Below are positions 41,991 through 53,367 of a DNA stretch of 64,000 nucleotides, in pieces; positions within the stretch are counted from its first letter, which is position 1; each line of letters opens with the position of its first letter. The stretch comes from Acanthamoeba lenticulata. Its lineage: Eukaryota; Discosea; Longamoebia; Acanthamoebidae. A program made the position numbers and the translations under genes. The stretch lies in contig NAVB01000358.1 in NCBI GenBank assembly GCA_002179805.1, positions 50,648 to 114,647 on the forward strand, given 5' to 3'. Under the pieces are notes generated by a model. That model made no database searches and had not been told where the DNA came from. It was given only the letters and a program-made list of their open reading frames with translations.

Positions 41991-44900
41991 ATGACTCACC
42001 TGCTCTACTCTCTTCTCCCCTACTTACTTCTCAGCTTCCTTGCCCTATCTTCTCCTGGTGCGTACTTCCCTTTTCACTTTCAGACTCTTCCATAATGTCT
42101 GACTTCGTGGAGCAGCACAAGCAACCAGCCTCCTGGGCTCTGGAGGACCCAATGCCGCAGAGATTATGGACGCCTGGGCCTACAGCTACAGGTAATAGAC
42201 GCACGCCTAGCCCGCGCAGGAGTGGCCAAGCGGAAGGCTGACTTCCTGCGGCGGCCCAGGTTTCATGTTGATGACGTACAGATGATCTACACGCCCACCA
42301 CGGCGCTCGAGAGCGTGTTGAACTACTTGGCCGGTGGTGTAGCCCTCACAGTTGGTGAGGTCACACTGCCCGAGTATCAGCTGAGTACGCCAGTTTGATT
42401 TTCTTACCCTCATTTCGCCTTCTTCTTGCTGAGCGGAGTTTGGTATCTTTTGGCAGTTGAGTACAACGGCACGGAGATACCGATGGTTGCGGGAGCCATC
42501 ACGGTCATCTACAACTTACCCAACGTCACCCAAAGCGACCCTCCGTTGTTGTTGGATCGGTACGATGCAGCTGTCTTTCACACACGTGTTGCACACGAAC
42601 CTCAATTTGCAGCGACTTGGCCTCTTGACAGGACAACGCTGGTCTACATCTGGCTCGGGATCATCAACATGTGGGACCATCCGGCCATTAGGGCTCTCAA
42701 TCCTGCTCTGGCGGCCGCCAACAAACTGCCCACCAAGCCCATTACGCTCGCCTATAACCTCCAGGGATACCTGGACATCACCAACGTGCGTTGATGCCTT
42801 TCTTGAACGCTTTACAGAATTTAAATATATAATCTCTTCCTGTGTGCAGGCGTTCATGAATGCCCTGGCGCGCATGAATCCAACATTCGCGGCCATCTTC
42901 TCCGCGGTGCAGAGCACCTACGAGTATCTACCGATGGCCTTCCCTATGTGGAATGGCACCGCGCTGGGCTACGCCGTGCCCGCCGACAGGATCACGCACG
43001 TCCAGGTCCGAACAGAAACGCCTTGTCCACTTGTCCTAGTCGCTCAGATCTGACAGCTGAGTGTCCGCCGCCAACAGAACAACGAGTATTCCATGACGTA
43101 CATCGCGTGGAACGATGCGGTGAAGCAGAATCTCCCCACGATTGCGATGCTCAACAAGGCAGGCAACTATATCAGGCCTACGCTCACTTCCATTAAGAGC
43201 TCTCTCGAAGACTACAGCGAGTCCTCGTCCTTTATCGTGGACATCTCGGATGGGCCAGGTCTGCCCCTTTCTGCACGCCTCCATGGAAGCAAAATCGAAC
43301 TTAACCATACCGTGCGCCTTGGGGGACTGACGCGCAGGAGCCAATTCGTGGCCTTTCTGTCACTTCCTCTACGTCCTGCTGTCCTACAACAGCTCCGGCA
43401 TCTCCGACTGCAGCCAGGTCGATACAGTACTGCGCTTCCTCGCCTGGATCCAGCTCAACGACAACGTGCGTGCTCTTTCGTGTGTGTGTCTGTGCCTATG
43501 CGTCTGTCTCATCGAGCGGTCAATCCGTTCATAGGCCGGAAGCGTGGCTCTGGACAAGGGCTATGTGCCGATTGGAAGTGGCATCAAGAAGAGGCACAAC
43601 CCACCACGCCCGATCCCCAACCCTGGCCGGTCACGCAATACTGATGGACAACCATTGCCCATTCCCAATCAGGATTTTTGACGACTTTTACAAGGTCACT
43701 TGCAAGGGCCAACAATCGTTCTCATCAGCCGTGCTTTTGGGCTCTGGCGGAGCGTCACCCACCTATCCGAGTACGTTGCATACCATCCCCCTACGTTGTC
43801 CAGGTCATGCTCGTTTTTTGTTTTGGAGGCTCTCTTATCGTGAAATGACCGTTTAACAACAGCCTGGGCCAACGCGTTTGGGTCGAGTGCCTTCTTGCTC
43901 AAGTACCAAACGATCACCGATGAGGCGGTTGGCGTGACCGATATCCTTGACCAAGACCTCGATTTTGCCGCCGTCACCACCAGTACGTGCTGTCTCGATC
44001 AAGTTCATTCATTCCGTGGCAACTGATATGCTGTCGACTCAGTTCTCAATATCACGGCCTACGCTCCGACCGACTTGGCGTCCCTGCCCGTCGTCGCCTT
44101 TGCCGTGGTGCCGGCCTACAACTTCCCCGATGCCGCCCAGGTGCGCTCCGCATCCGACCAAAGAGCTGCTGGCCATGGTGGTCAGGATCCTCACAGAGTG
44201 TCCTCCTGCTTGCGCTGCACAGTTGGTGTTTGATCTGCAAACGATGGCCGACATCTTGCTCGGCCGCATCACTTACTGGAACCATCCCAACATCAGCCGG
44301 CTCAACCCGGCCAACGTGACCCTGCCGAACCAGCCCATCGGCGTGGTCTACGCCAACGCGCCCACGATCATCACGAAGCTGTTCACGGAGGCGCTGAGCC
44401 ACAGCGTCCCGGCCTTTGCCACGCGCTTTGGCACCGTGAGCCAACTCGATCTTACGGCGCTCAATAACAGCATTGCAAAGCCTGTTGACGGATTGGCCGC
44501 CACGCTGGCGAGCACGCCTTACTCCTTCACCATTTGGGCGTACGTGTGGGACACGCGCACACAAGAGCTCAATGTCCCTACTCACGACTGGAGTGTGCCC
44601 CCCCAGATATCACGACTTCAAGTACAACCGTAAGATTCAGATCGGCAACATGATCGACGTGTCCGGTGCTCAAGTGGCACCGCGGGCCGAGCCGCTGCTG
44701 ATGGCCCTGTCCGACTATTACCAGTCCGCCAGCTCGCACATCGGTACGAAAGGGACCGGGCACGCCATACCGATGCACAAGTATGTGGCTGAGACACGCG
44801 CGCGCCTCCCCACGTAGGCGCCATACTCGGGACGAGCCCCGGCAGTTGGCCGATCACCGCCATCGGCTCTTTCCTCTTCCACTTGACCAATATGGCGGAT

Positions 44901-47900
44901 TGCAACAAGGCCACCGCCCTGACGGACTGGTTCTACTGTACGTCGTCAATACACACGGGCGGTAGGCACCCCTTCTGACTCTGCTGTTGCCCTCTCTTGC
45001 TCTTGGCGTTGTGTCGACACCACACAGGGACGCAAACATCAGGCAAGGCCCAAGAGATTGCGTCCAGGTAAGGCGCTTGCCTCCCCATGGGCGCACACCA
45101 GGTTTGAAGAAACGGACGGGCCTAAACACTTCCATGTTGGAAAAAACGTCAACTCAGGGCGGGCGTGGTCGTGGCTTCGGAGCATCCTCTGCTCTACAGC
45201 CGCATGCTGACCCTCCTCAGCGACGTCTCCTGCAACTCCAAGTTTGTCAGCAAACTTCATGGTGCGTGTCCCTAGTCCCTAGGAAACGCCTCCTCCTTCC
45301 ACCAGCTGCGACTCAACAACGCGGGGTCGGGCCGGGACAGGCTGCGTCTACAAGGGCACCCTGTGCTCGAACCACGGGACCTGCGATGAGAACGCATGCG
45401 TCTGCGCCAGCTCGTACGCTGGCCGCTACTGCGAAGCGGACAAGGCGTCCCCAGTGAGCGACACCTTGAAAATTGTCCTAATCGGTACGCCCGCCCGGGC
45501 ATGACTTCTCCTCCTTCTCTCCTTGGCCGTGGACGTCATCATTGGCCTCACATCACCACTGCTTCCGCAGCGGTGCTGGTACCGGGCGGAGTCATCTTGA
45601 TCCTTCTCCTTCTCGTGGCGCTCCTCGCCGCGTGCCTCGGGCGTCGACACGAGCGGTATGTTTTCTAAGTCCACTTATGAACTTTTTGGCAATCGCCCGT
45701 GAATCACCATAATAGGAACTGACTCTCTTTAAATGGCAACGCCCGTTCCGGTGGCGGGTCACATAGCAATGAGTGGGAGATTGACGTCACGGAGCTTGAG
45801 CTGGGAGATCAGCTGGGCACGGGCGGATACGGCACGGTCTATCGTGGCGTGTGGAAGGGCACCGAGGTGGCCATCAAGACGATCGCCTCCGACAATGTGA
45901 CCAAGGATCTCGAGAAGAGCTTCCGCGAGGAGGTGCGCGTGATGACCGCCCTGCGCCACCCCAACGTGGTGCTCTTCATGGCCGCCTGCACCAAGAAGGG
46001 CCGCATGTGCATCGTCATGGAGCTCATGACCCTGGGCTCCCTCTACGACGTGCGTCGTCTTCCCCATCCCGCCAAGCTTCTTGATGACGGCTCGCAGACT
46101 TTTCCTGAGGCGTAAAAAACACACCAGTTTTTGCACAACGAGCTCGTGCCCGCGGTGCCTTTCGCGCTCAGCGTGAAGCTGGCCTGCCAAGCGGCCAAGG
46201 GCATGCACTTCCTCCACTCGTCGGGCATCGTCCACCGGGATCTCAAGTCTCTCAACCTGCTTCTCGACAACAAATGGAACATCAAGGTACGCCCAGCCTG
46301 ACATCAATTTTTATATATTTATTTATATAATAACAAATCAAGATCCGTTTTTAATATATAAATATTGTTATTATTATTTTTATATTGTCTTCTTTCATGC
46401 TCCTGCAGGTCAGCGACTTTGGTTTGACCAAATTCAAGGCCGAGATCAAGAAAGTGCAGCCCAACCTCCAGGGCAGCATTCACTGGACGGCTCCGGAGGT
46501 CCTGAACGAGTCCGTCGATGTCGACTACATGCTGGCCGACATCTACTCCTTTGGTACGCCTTCTCCGTGTCGTGCCTGAGCTTCTTGCGCCAACGACGAA
46601 CGCGCACGCGCAGGCATCATCTTGTGGGAGCTGGCGACGCGGGATCAGCCCTACCACGGCATGAGGTACATCACCTCCCCTTGGCTCACGCGTCCTTCAC
46701 TTCATGCACGCACGCACAAGCGCATGCGCCCTTCTGACGCGTTCTCTCCACAACAAGCCCGGCGGCGATCGCGGTGAGCGTGATCCGCGACAACCTGCGC
46801 CCGCCGCTGCCAGAAGAGGATGGCGTGATCCACCCCGACTTCCGGTACCAAACAAACGCATGCTCGTACACACATGCCCCTGACTCACAAGTGCACGACC
46901 ACGCACGCAGGGCGCTCATCGAGAACTGTTGGCACGCCGACCCGTCGCTCCGCCCGACGTTCCTGGAGATCATGGCCCGCCTGGGCGCCGTCCACGAGGA
47001 ATCGAGCACCCGCGGGTCGACCTCCTCCCGTACGTAGCTCGCATCTCACGGCGCCTGGCGTCGACATCCCGCGAGCGTGTGTGAGCCGAGGCCGAACGCG
47101 TGTGCGCTGACACCATGATGGGGGGGGGTCGAACCAGTGAATGCGGGCGATCGCGAGTCGTGGACCACGGGCAGGCCGCTGACGAGCCTGCAGCAGACCT
47201 CCTCCAACTCGTCATCGACGAGCTCGTCCAAGGGCAAGGCCGCCGGTGGTGGTATTGGCGGCGGCGGCGGCGGCACGACGATTCAACCGCCCGAGGACGA
47301 GATGGTCGTCCTGTTCTCCGACATCACGCGGGCCGCCTCCCTCTGGGAGTTTAACGCGACGGCCATGAAGGAGGCCACCCTCCTCCACAACCAGCTCCTG
47401 CGATCGCTGCTCAAGAAGCACCACGTGCGTATCTCCTTCTTCTTCTTCTGCGTCATGGTCGTGCGTGGCAATCGCTCACTCGCGCGTTGTCGATCATCGG
47501 GGACAGGGCTACGAGGTGGTGTTCATCCGGGACCAGATCAGCGGCGAGGGCTCGTTCTGCATGGCCTTCCAGCAGACGCAGGACGCGCTGGCCTGGTGCA
47601 CGGAGGTGCAGCAGGAGCTGCTCAAGCTCGACTGGCCCGAGGCGCTGCTCGACCACCCGGGCGCGGCCGAGGAGTGGGGCGACGTCGACGACCGCGTGCT
47701 GTTCCGCGGGCTGCGCGTGCGGATCGGCCTGCACGTGGGCCGGCCCCGCGTCGTGCGCGACGCCATGACCCGCCGCGTCGAGTTCATCGGGCCGGTGGTC
47801 AACGCCGCCGCGCGCATCACGTCGGTCACCAACGGCGGCCAGGTCCTGATCTCGCAGGCGGCCTACGACAAGTTGGTGTCGGTCGACAGCGAGGCGGTCA

Positions 47901-49115
47901 AGGAGAAGGGCCGCCTGGTGCCGCTGGGCCGCCTCGAGACGCCCGACAACCCCTCCGTCCAGCTCTGGGAGCTGCGCGTTCCGGGCCTCGAGGACCGCTT
48001 CCTCAACGGCCTGCCGCTTCACAACAACGCGTCTCTCGACGAGGAAACGACGACCAGCGAGGACACCGGGTACGAAGCTTTTTATTTTTGTTTTTGTTTT
48101 TATTTATTTTTATCTCATGAATTTCGATTCATTTTATCTTTGGGGGCTGCAGCGAGACGTTGGGTGACCAAGAGATTCTGGACGACCGCATGGCCTTTAA
48201 GGAGGACAACTTCCTCACGTCTGCCAACCTGTGCCGATGGGTCATTGACTACAACGAGATCCAGCTGGGCAAGCAGATCGGGATGGGCAGTTATGGCGTC
48301 GTGTACAAAGGGCGGTGGAAGGGCGTCGAGGTAGCGGTCAAGAAGTTTATGAAGCAGAAGCTCGACGAGCGCCGCATGCTCGAGTTCCGCGCCGAGATGG
48401 CGTTCCTCTCCGAGCTGCTCCACCCGAGCATCGTCATTTTCATCGGCGCCTGCGTGAAGCGGCCCAACCTGTGCATCGTGACCGAGTTCGCCAAGAACGG
48501 GTCGCTCCACGGCATCTTGCACAACATGACGATTCGGCTGACGTGGCAGCAGCGCCTGCGGATGCTCCGCGACGCGGCCCTCGGGGTCAACTACCTGCAC
48601 CAGCTGTCGCCCTGCATCGTGCACCGCGACCTCAAGCCGGCCAACCTGCTCGTGGACGAGAACTGGAACGTCAAGGTGGCCGACTTTGGGTTCGCGCGCA
48701 TCAAGGAGGAGAACGCCACCATGACCCGCTGCGGCACGCCCTGTTGGACTGGTACGTGCCTCATGATGCTGTTCATCTTCAAGGGTGGTGGCTCACACGA
48801 GACATGACGGCACACACAGCGCCGGAGGTGATTCGAGGCCAAAAGTACAGCGAAAAGGCCGACGTGTACAGTTTCGCGATCATCATGTGGGAGGTGCTCA
48901 CGCGGCAGGAGCCCTACAAGGGCCGCAACTTCATGGGCGTTTCGATGGACGTGCTCGAGGGCCGGCGACCCCCGCTGTCCAACGACTGCCCAGCCCTCTT
49001 CAGCAAGCTCATGAAGAAGGCCTGGCACGACAACCCGGAGAAGCGGCCCTCCATGCAGGACATCCTCCTCTCCCTCAACCACCTCATCGGCGATGACGCC
49101 GGGGTCGGCGCCTGA
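41991..49115 (+). CDS. receptor-like kinase-cyclase-kinase with two periplasmic-binding-like ectodomains
   Basis: A gene of about 25 exons encoding some 1,600 residues. A signal peptide ([20 protein letters not shown]) leads to two PstS/PBP-like domains (first: [18 protein letters not shown]; second: [40 protein letters not shown]). An EGF-like module ([20 protein letters not shown]) and one membrane span ([20 protein letters not shown]) follow. Inside the cell: kinase 1 ([32 protein letters not shown]); a class III nucleotide cyclase homology domain ([32 protein letters not shown]); and kinase 2 ([32 protein letters not shown]). Both kinases look active, of the tyrosine-kinase-like Ser/Thr type. 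In the cyclase, the first metal Asp (SDIT) is present, but the second is Gly ([11 protein letters not shown]), so catalysis may be lost. It is likely a plasma-membrane nutrient or ligand sensor. Confidence 0.88.
46300..46400. other. AT-rich intron block in kinase 1
   Basis: An intron between the kinase 1 HRDLK and DFG exons is almost entirely A/T with TTTAT/ATAAT units. It contrasts sharply with the GC-rich exons and the usual short introns. A comparable block splits the cyclase and kinase 2 regions at about 48078-48138. Confidence 0.6.
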
Positions 49116-49200
49116 TTGAAGAGTTGATCTCTTCTTCTTGTTCTGCTTCTTTTTGTCCAAACAAGAACAAGAAGGCGAGAGCCGGCTGGTGGAGGCGCGT

Positions 49201-51535
49201 TTAGGGCTTCTGAGCAAAGTCGGAGAGGATGTGAGCCACACACGAGGTCACCTTGACCGCCATGTCCAGGTGGATGAACTCGTTGGGGCCGTGCGCGTTG
49301 CTTCCGGGGCCCAGCACGCCGGTGATCACAAACTCGGCCTTGGGGAACTGCGCGCCGAGCATGCCCATGAACGGCTGTGTCGCGCCGCGTGCGCACGAGC
49401 AAGACGCTGGCAGTCAGCATCACGCATGAACCATGATGAGGTGAGAAGGGGTGATTGGTGGAATCGTACGATGGTGCCGCCCTCGCCAAACTGCAGGCAC
49501 GGCTTCTTGTAGAAGGACTGCGAGGCCTTGTTGACCGCCTCAGACAGCCACGGCGCCAGCACGGGCGAGGCTGTTGTTGTTGGTGGGGGAATTTCGCGAT
49601 CAGATCATCATACATGTCATTGGGAGGAGGGGCGGGGCCTTTGCTCGTACCCCAACCGGCCACAGCGCCCAGCGGGACGTACTCCACCTTGGCTCCGTAG
49701 GGCGGGTTCTGCGCGAGAACGGGCCGATTAATAATCGATTGGTGGACAAGTGGTGATGCGCGGTTGGGAGGAGGAGGAAAGGGCCACACCTCCTCGAGGA
49801 GCTTCTTGATGGCGGGAATGGCGATCGAGGCGTTGGCGGTCGGCGGAAGACGGATCGAGAGCTTGATGGCCGTGTGCGTGCGCATCACGTTGCCTGCTCG
49901 ATCACGTTCACGAGGTCAGTCGACCGTCAGCGCAAAGAAGGGACGCCAAAGGGAGAAGCGTGGCGGGCCGTACCGCCCTCGAGCGAGGGAATGCCTTCGC
50001 AGCCCACGACGGCCAGCTGCGGGCGCCACGTCTTGTTGAGGAGCAGCTCTGGCCGGTGAAGGGAGGTCGATGAGCGATGTGTCATTTGTGGGCATGGTCC
50101 ACCACTGAGGTGTGAGAGAGCATACCGGCGACGTCGGCAGTCACGGGCTGCATGCCCTCGAGGAAGGGCACCTCACGGTAGACGCCCTCGCCCAGGTGCT
50201 TGGCGGCCTCCTGCGCCTGCGCAACACGCTCCGCCGGGATGTCGACGTAGAGCTCCTTGCACAGGATCTCGCCGGTCTCGGGGTTCTCGAGGCGGGACAG
50301 GACGTGGCGAAGGATACGGAACGAGGAGGGCACGATGCCGCTCGACGCGCCGCTGTGGACTCCCTCCCTATTGTAAGAGGGAAAGGGGGAAGCGACGATG
50401 CGATGACGTCAGCACAAAGGTTTCCTTCTACGCGATGACGAGAAGATGAAAGTGAAGAGGAGACGTACTTGAGGACAGAGACCTTGAGGACGCCCATGGC
50501 CACGCCACGGAGCGACGTGGTGAGCCAGAACTGCTCGTAGTTGCCGCAACCGCTGTCGAGGCACACCACGAGCGACACGTTGCCTGAAAGGTTGGATGCC
50601 AAGTTGAACAGCAAACCACCATCAGCTCTCCGAATCGAACGCTGAAGCGAAAGGAGGGAGGCCCGCACCCATGCGCTCCTTCAGGAGCTCGATGTAGGCG
50701 GGCAGGTCGGGCGAGCCGGACTCCTCGCTGGCCTCCACCATGACGACCATTCGCGGGTATTTGGCGCCTTGAGCCTGCAGGGCCTTGATGGCGGTGACAC
50801 TCGAGAAGAGCGCATAGCCGTCTGCCACAACGTAAGTCAACGAATAGCTCAACGTCAGCTCGGTTGTCTCGAGAGAAGTGGAAACGTCTGAGAGAAGGGG
50901 CCTAGACAGTACCGTCGGCACCGCCGCGACCGTAGAGCTTGCCGTCCCGCAGGACGGGCTGGTAGGGCCCAAGACCCTCAGCCCAGGGGAGCAGCGGCGG
51001 CTGCTTGTCCATGTGGCCGTAGAGCAGCACAGTCCTAGAGAGAGAGGCAAAGGATGCAATAAATCAAGAGTTCAGGAGGTGCAGATCAAGTGGAACGAAC
51101 GACGGGAGGACACGCGAAGTACGTACTCGCCAGTCTCGACGCCGTTCGCGGGGAGCTCCATGAAGATCATGGGCGTCCTGCCTTCAATCCTCACGACCTG
51201 GGCGAGTTGATGAGCACATAAAAAGATGACAACTGAGATCGAGCAGCAGTACCTCAATAGAGAGACCGGGCACCTGCTGCGCCTTTGCCCAGTTCACAAG
51301 AAGATCAACGGCAGCGTCCATGTAGCCATTGGTGGCCCAAGCCTGATCGAAATGAGGAGACTGCACATAATCAACAGTAAAATTAGCTGCATATATACAT
51401 GAGGCCAGCAATCCTTGTGCATATCCCGCCTCGAACCTGGTTGGGGATCTCGATGTACTTCTTGAGCACTTCGACGATGCCGTTATCCTCGTAGAAGCGG
51501 TCGGAAACGAACTTGAGCGTCTGGTCGGCCTGCAT
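49201..51535 (-). CDS. CNDP2: M20-family metallopeptidase, cytosolic non-specific dipeptidase-like
   Basis: About twelve exons, roughly 475 residues, the usual family length. It starts MQADQTLKFVSDRFYEDNGI at 51535. Metal-binding motifs are in place: VLLYGHMDKQPPL (His, Asp), GRGGADGDGYALFS (bridging Asp), MVEASEESGSPDL (catalytic Glu and metal Glu), CLDSGCGNYEQFW and, at the end, GPGSNAHGPNEFIHLD (metal His). The lid/dimerisation domain lies between (EGVHSGASSGIVPSSFRIL). These enzymes hydrolyse dipeptides such as Cys-Gly in the cytosol using two Mn or Zn ions. The stop codon at 49201 is 85 bases from the convergent receptor gene. An upstream in-frame ATG exists at 51616, but the M20 start fits the family better. 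Confidence 0.92.
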
Positions 51536-51845
51536 GCTGTGGCCGGTAGTTAGCTCAACACTGCCCGAACAGTGCCATTCGTCGCATCTGTACCTTCGGT
51601 TGCGGGTTGTAGGCACACAAGGTCAAGGTCGCAAATCCCGAGAGAAAAAACACACAAGTGGTTATTTTTATTATATATTTGAAAAATATTTAAATTAATG
51701 TATTAAATAGAAAGTTGGTGGCCGTGATGCTTGCGAGTTGTTCTGTATCTACAGGCGCTTGTCTCACTCTCGCTCTCCGCTCTTCCCTCCTTCTCTGGCG
51801 ACAGCACTGAGCGCCCTGGCAGCCCTCAGAGGGTCTTGCTCTCTT
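51536..51845. promoter_or_regulatory. intergenic region, dipeptidase promoter and Rab 3' end
   Basis: About 310 bases between two tandem minus-strand genes. An AT-rich block at about 51660-51718 could supply the Rab poly(A) signal. No open frame of note. Confidence 0.4.
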
Positions 51846-53165
51846 TCAGATCAGGCAGAACTTGGCCCAGCCCTTCTTTTGAGTCGCTGCCTGGCCTCGC
51901 GGCGAGGCATCGCCCAGGTTGATCTTCTTCACGGCATCGGCTTCCCTGACCCAGTTGTCGCCGCTCTGCTGCTTCTGCTTCAAGATTTGTTTGGCGACGG
52001 CCTCAAAGGCCTCAGCCACGTTGGTGCCGTCCATCGCCGACGCTTCAATGAAAAGCGCATTGATCGACTTGGCCAACTCTGCAGAGAGAAAGATCGCGCG
52101 AGGCGAGATGGTAAGGCCACACGCGAATAGGAAGAGGACTCACGTGCAGGGCCATGGTGTGGGTCGTTACCTTGACCGCTCTCTTTGGAGACCACGCGGT
52201 AGGTCGTGAGATCAGACTTGGTACCAACGAGCAGCTTGACGATATCGGACGGCGCGTTGCTAGTGACCTCTGACGCCCACTAAACGAGCGGGTTAAAATA
52301 AAATAAAACATAAATAAACTCAAAGGTTAAAACGACATACGGCAGCAGTGATGTTCTGGAAAGACTGCAGGTCGGTGACGTCATAGACCATGACGATGCC
52401 CTGCGCTCCTCGGTAGTAGCTTCGGCACTGGGAACCGCAAAGATCCATTATAACAATCAGGCGGGTGAGTAAGCGCCCGAGAAGAGCAGAAACGCGCTAG
52501 GGCGGGGCGGGCAAGGCAGCAGGAGGCGCGAGATGAGCAGGCAGGTAGGCGTACGACGGTCCGAAATCGTTCCTGGCCGGCTGTGTAGTGGAGTTGTTTC
52601 GATGCCATCGATGACAAGGGGGAGGAATTGGTGTGAGCACAACCGCGAAGCGAAGTGAAACAAAGGACAACAACAGCACACGACGTGCCTGTGTCCCAGA
52701 TCTGCAGGCGGACGGAGTGGCCGTCAATGTGCAGCGTCTTGACCTTGAAGTCGACGCCAATAGTGGCGGTATATGTGTCCATCATGATATTATCCTGCAG
52801 GCGAGGCGAACGACAAATAAGGACTCTCCTCGAGGAACAGTGCGCATAAAGAGGCGCAAGGCCGCCGTGGACAAAGAGGACAGTACCGCATAGCGGGTAA
52901 GCAGACACGTCTTACCCACGCCGCTGCACCAGAAGATCACGAATGAGGATGTGACGGGAGAAAATTGGGGGGGGGGGTTGGAAGCCAATTGAACGGCACA
53001 GCACCGCGAAGACGTTGTGAAAGGTTGAATCCTTACCTATCGCCTACAATTAGCAGCTTGAACATCTCATCGCTGCGTTGAGAAGGTAAAAGTAAGTGAC
53101 TGGATTCATCATTCTATTCTGCGCACAGCCATTTTTACGATCACGTACTAGTCTTTAGATCCCAT
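51846..53165 (-). CDS. Rab1-like small GTPase
   Basis: Seven or so exons, about 205 residues. A 17-base first exon at 53149-53165 (MGSKDY) splices to DEMFKLLIVGD, then SGVGKTCLLTRYA completes the P-loop GDSGVGKT. Further motifs: DTYTATIGVDFKVKTLHIDG (switch I), WDTAGQERFRT (switch II), CRSYYRGAQGIVMVYDVTD, VGTKSDL (G4, Thr instead of the Rab Asn), and EASAMDGTNV (G5). It resembles the Rab1/Rab8 group that acts in ER-Golgi or post-Golgi transport. The C-terminus reads KKGWAKFCLI and stops: a single Cys with only two residues after it, which is not a standard Rab or CaaX prenylation signal. Confidence 0.9.
52965..52978. repeat. poly-G/C run in Rab intron
   Basis: A run of about ten to twelve G on the plus strand lies in the intron before the P-loop exon of the Rab gene. 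Similar homopolymer runs occur near 16349-16361 (C) and 62910-62925 (G) in other introns. Confidence 0.6.
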
Positions 53166-53367
53166 GGCACAGATCTGTGTGTGTGTGATTTTTATGCTCG
53201 CCGAAATGCACCCACCAGCTCACGGCTCGAGCTCTTGGCGAAATCGCCGTTCAAGTCCGGTGGAATGCCAAATATTACTTCACATTCCCGCGTCTTTATG
53301 GCCTGCACGCTTACTGTGACTTCTTTCGGCCATGTACATAAACATCTCTTTGACCACTGACATGCAA

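Noticed and set aside
42100..44900. Bacterial phosphate-binding (PstS-like) sequences suggesting contamination
   Set aside because: They are split by spliceosomal introns and continue in phase into eukaryotic EGF, membrane and kinase exons.
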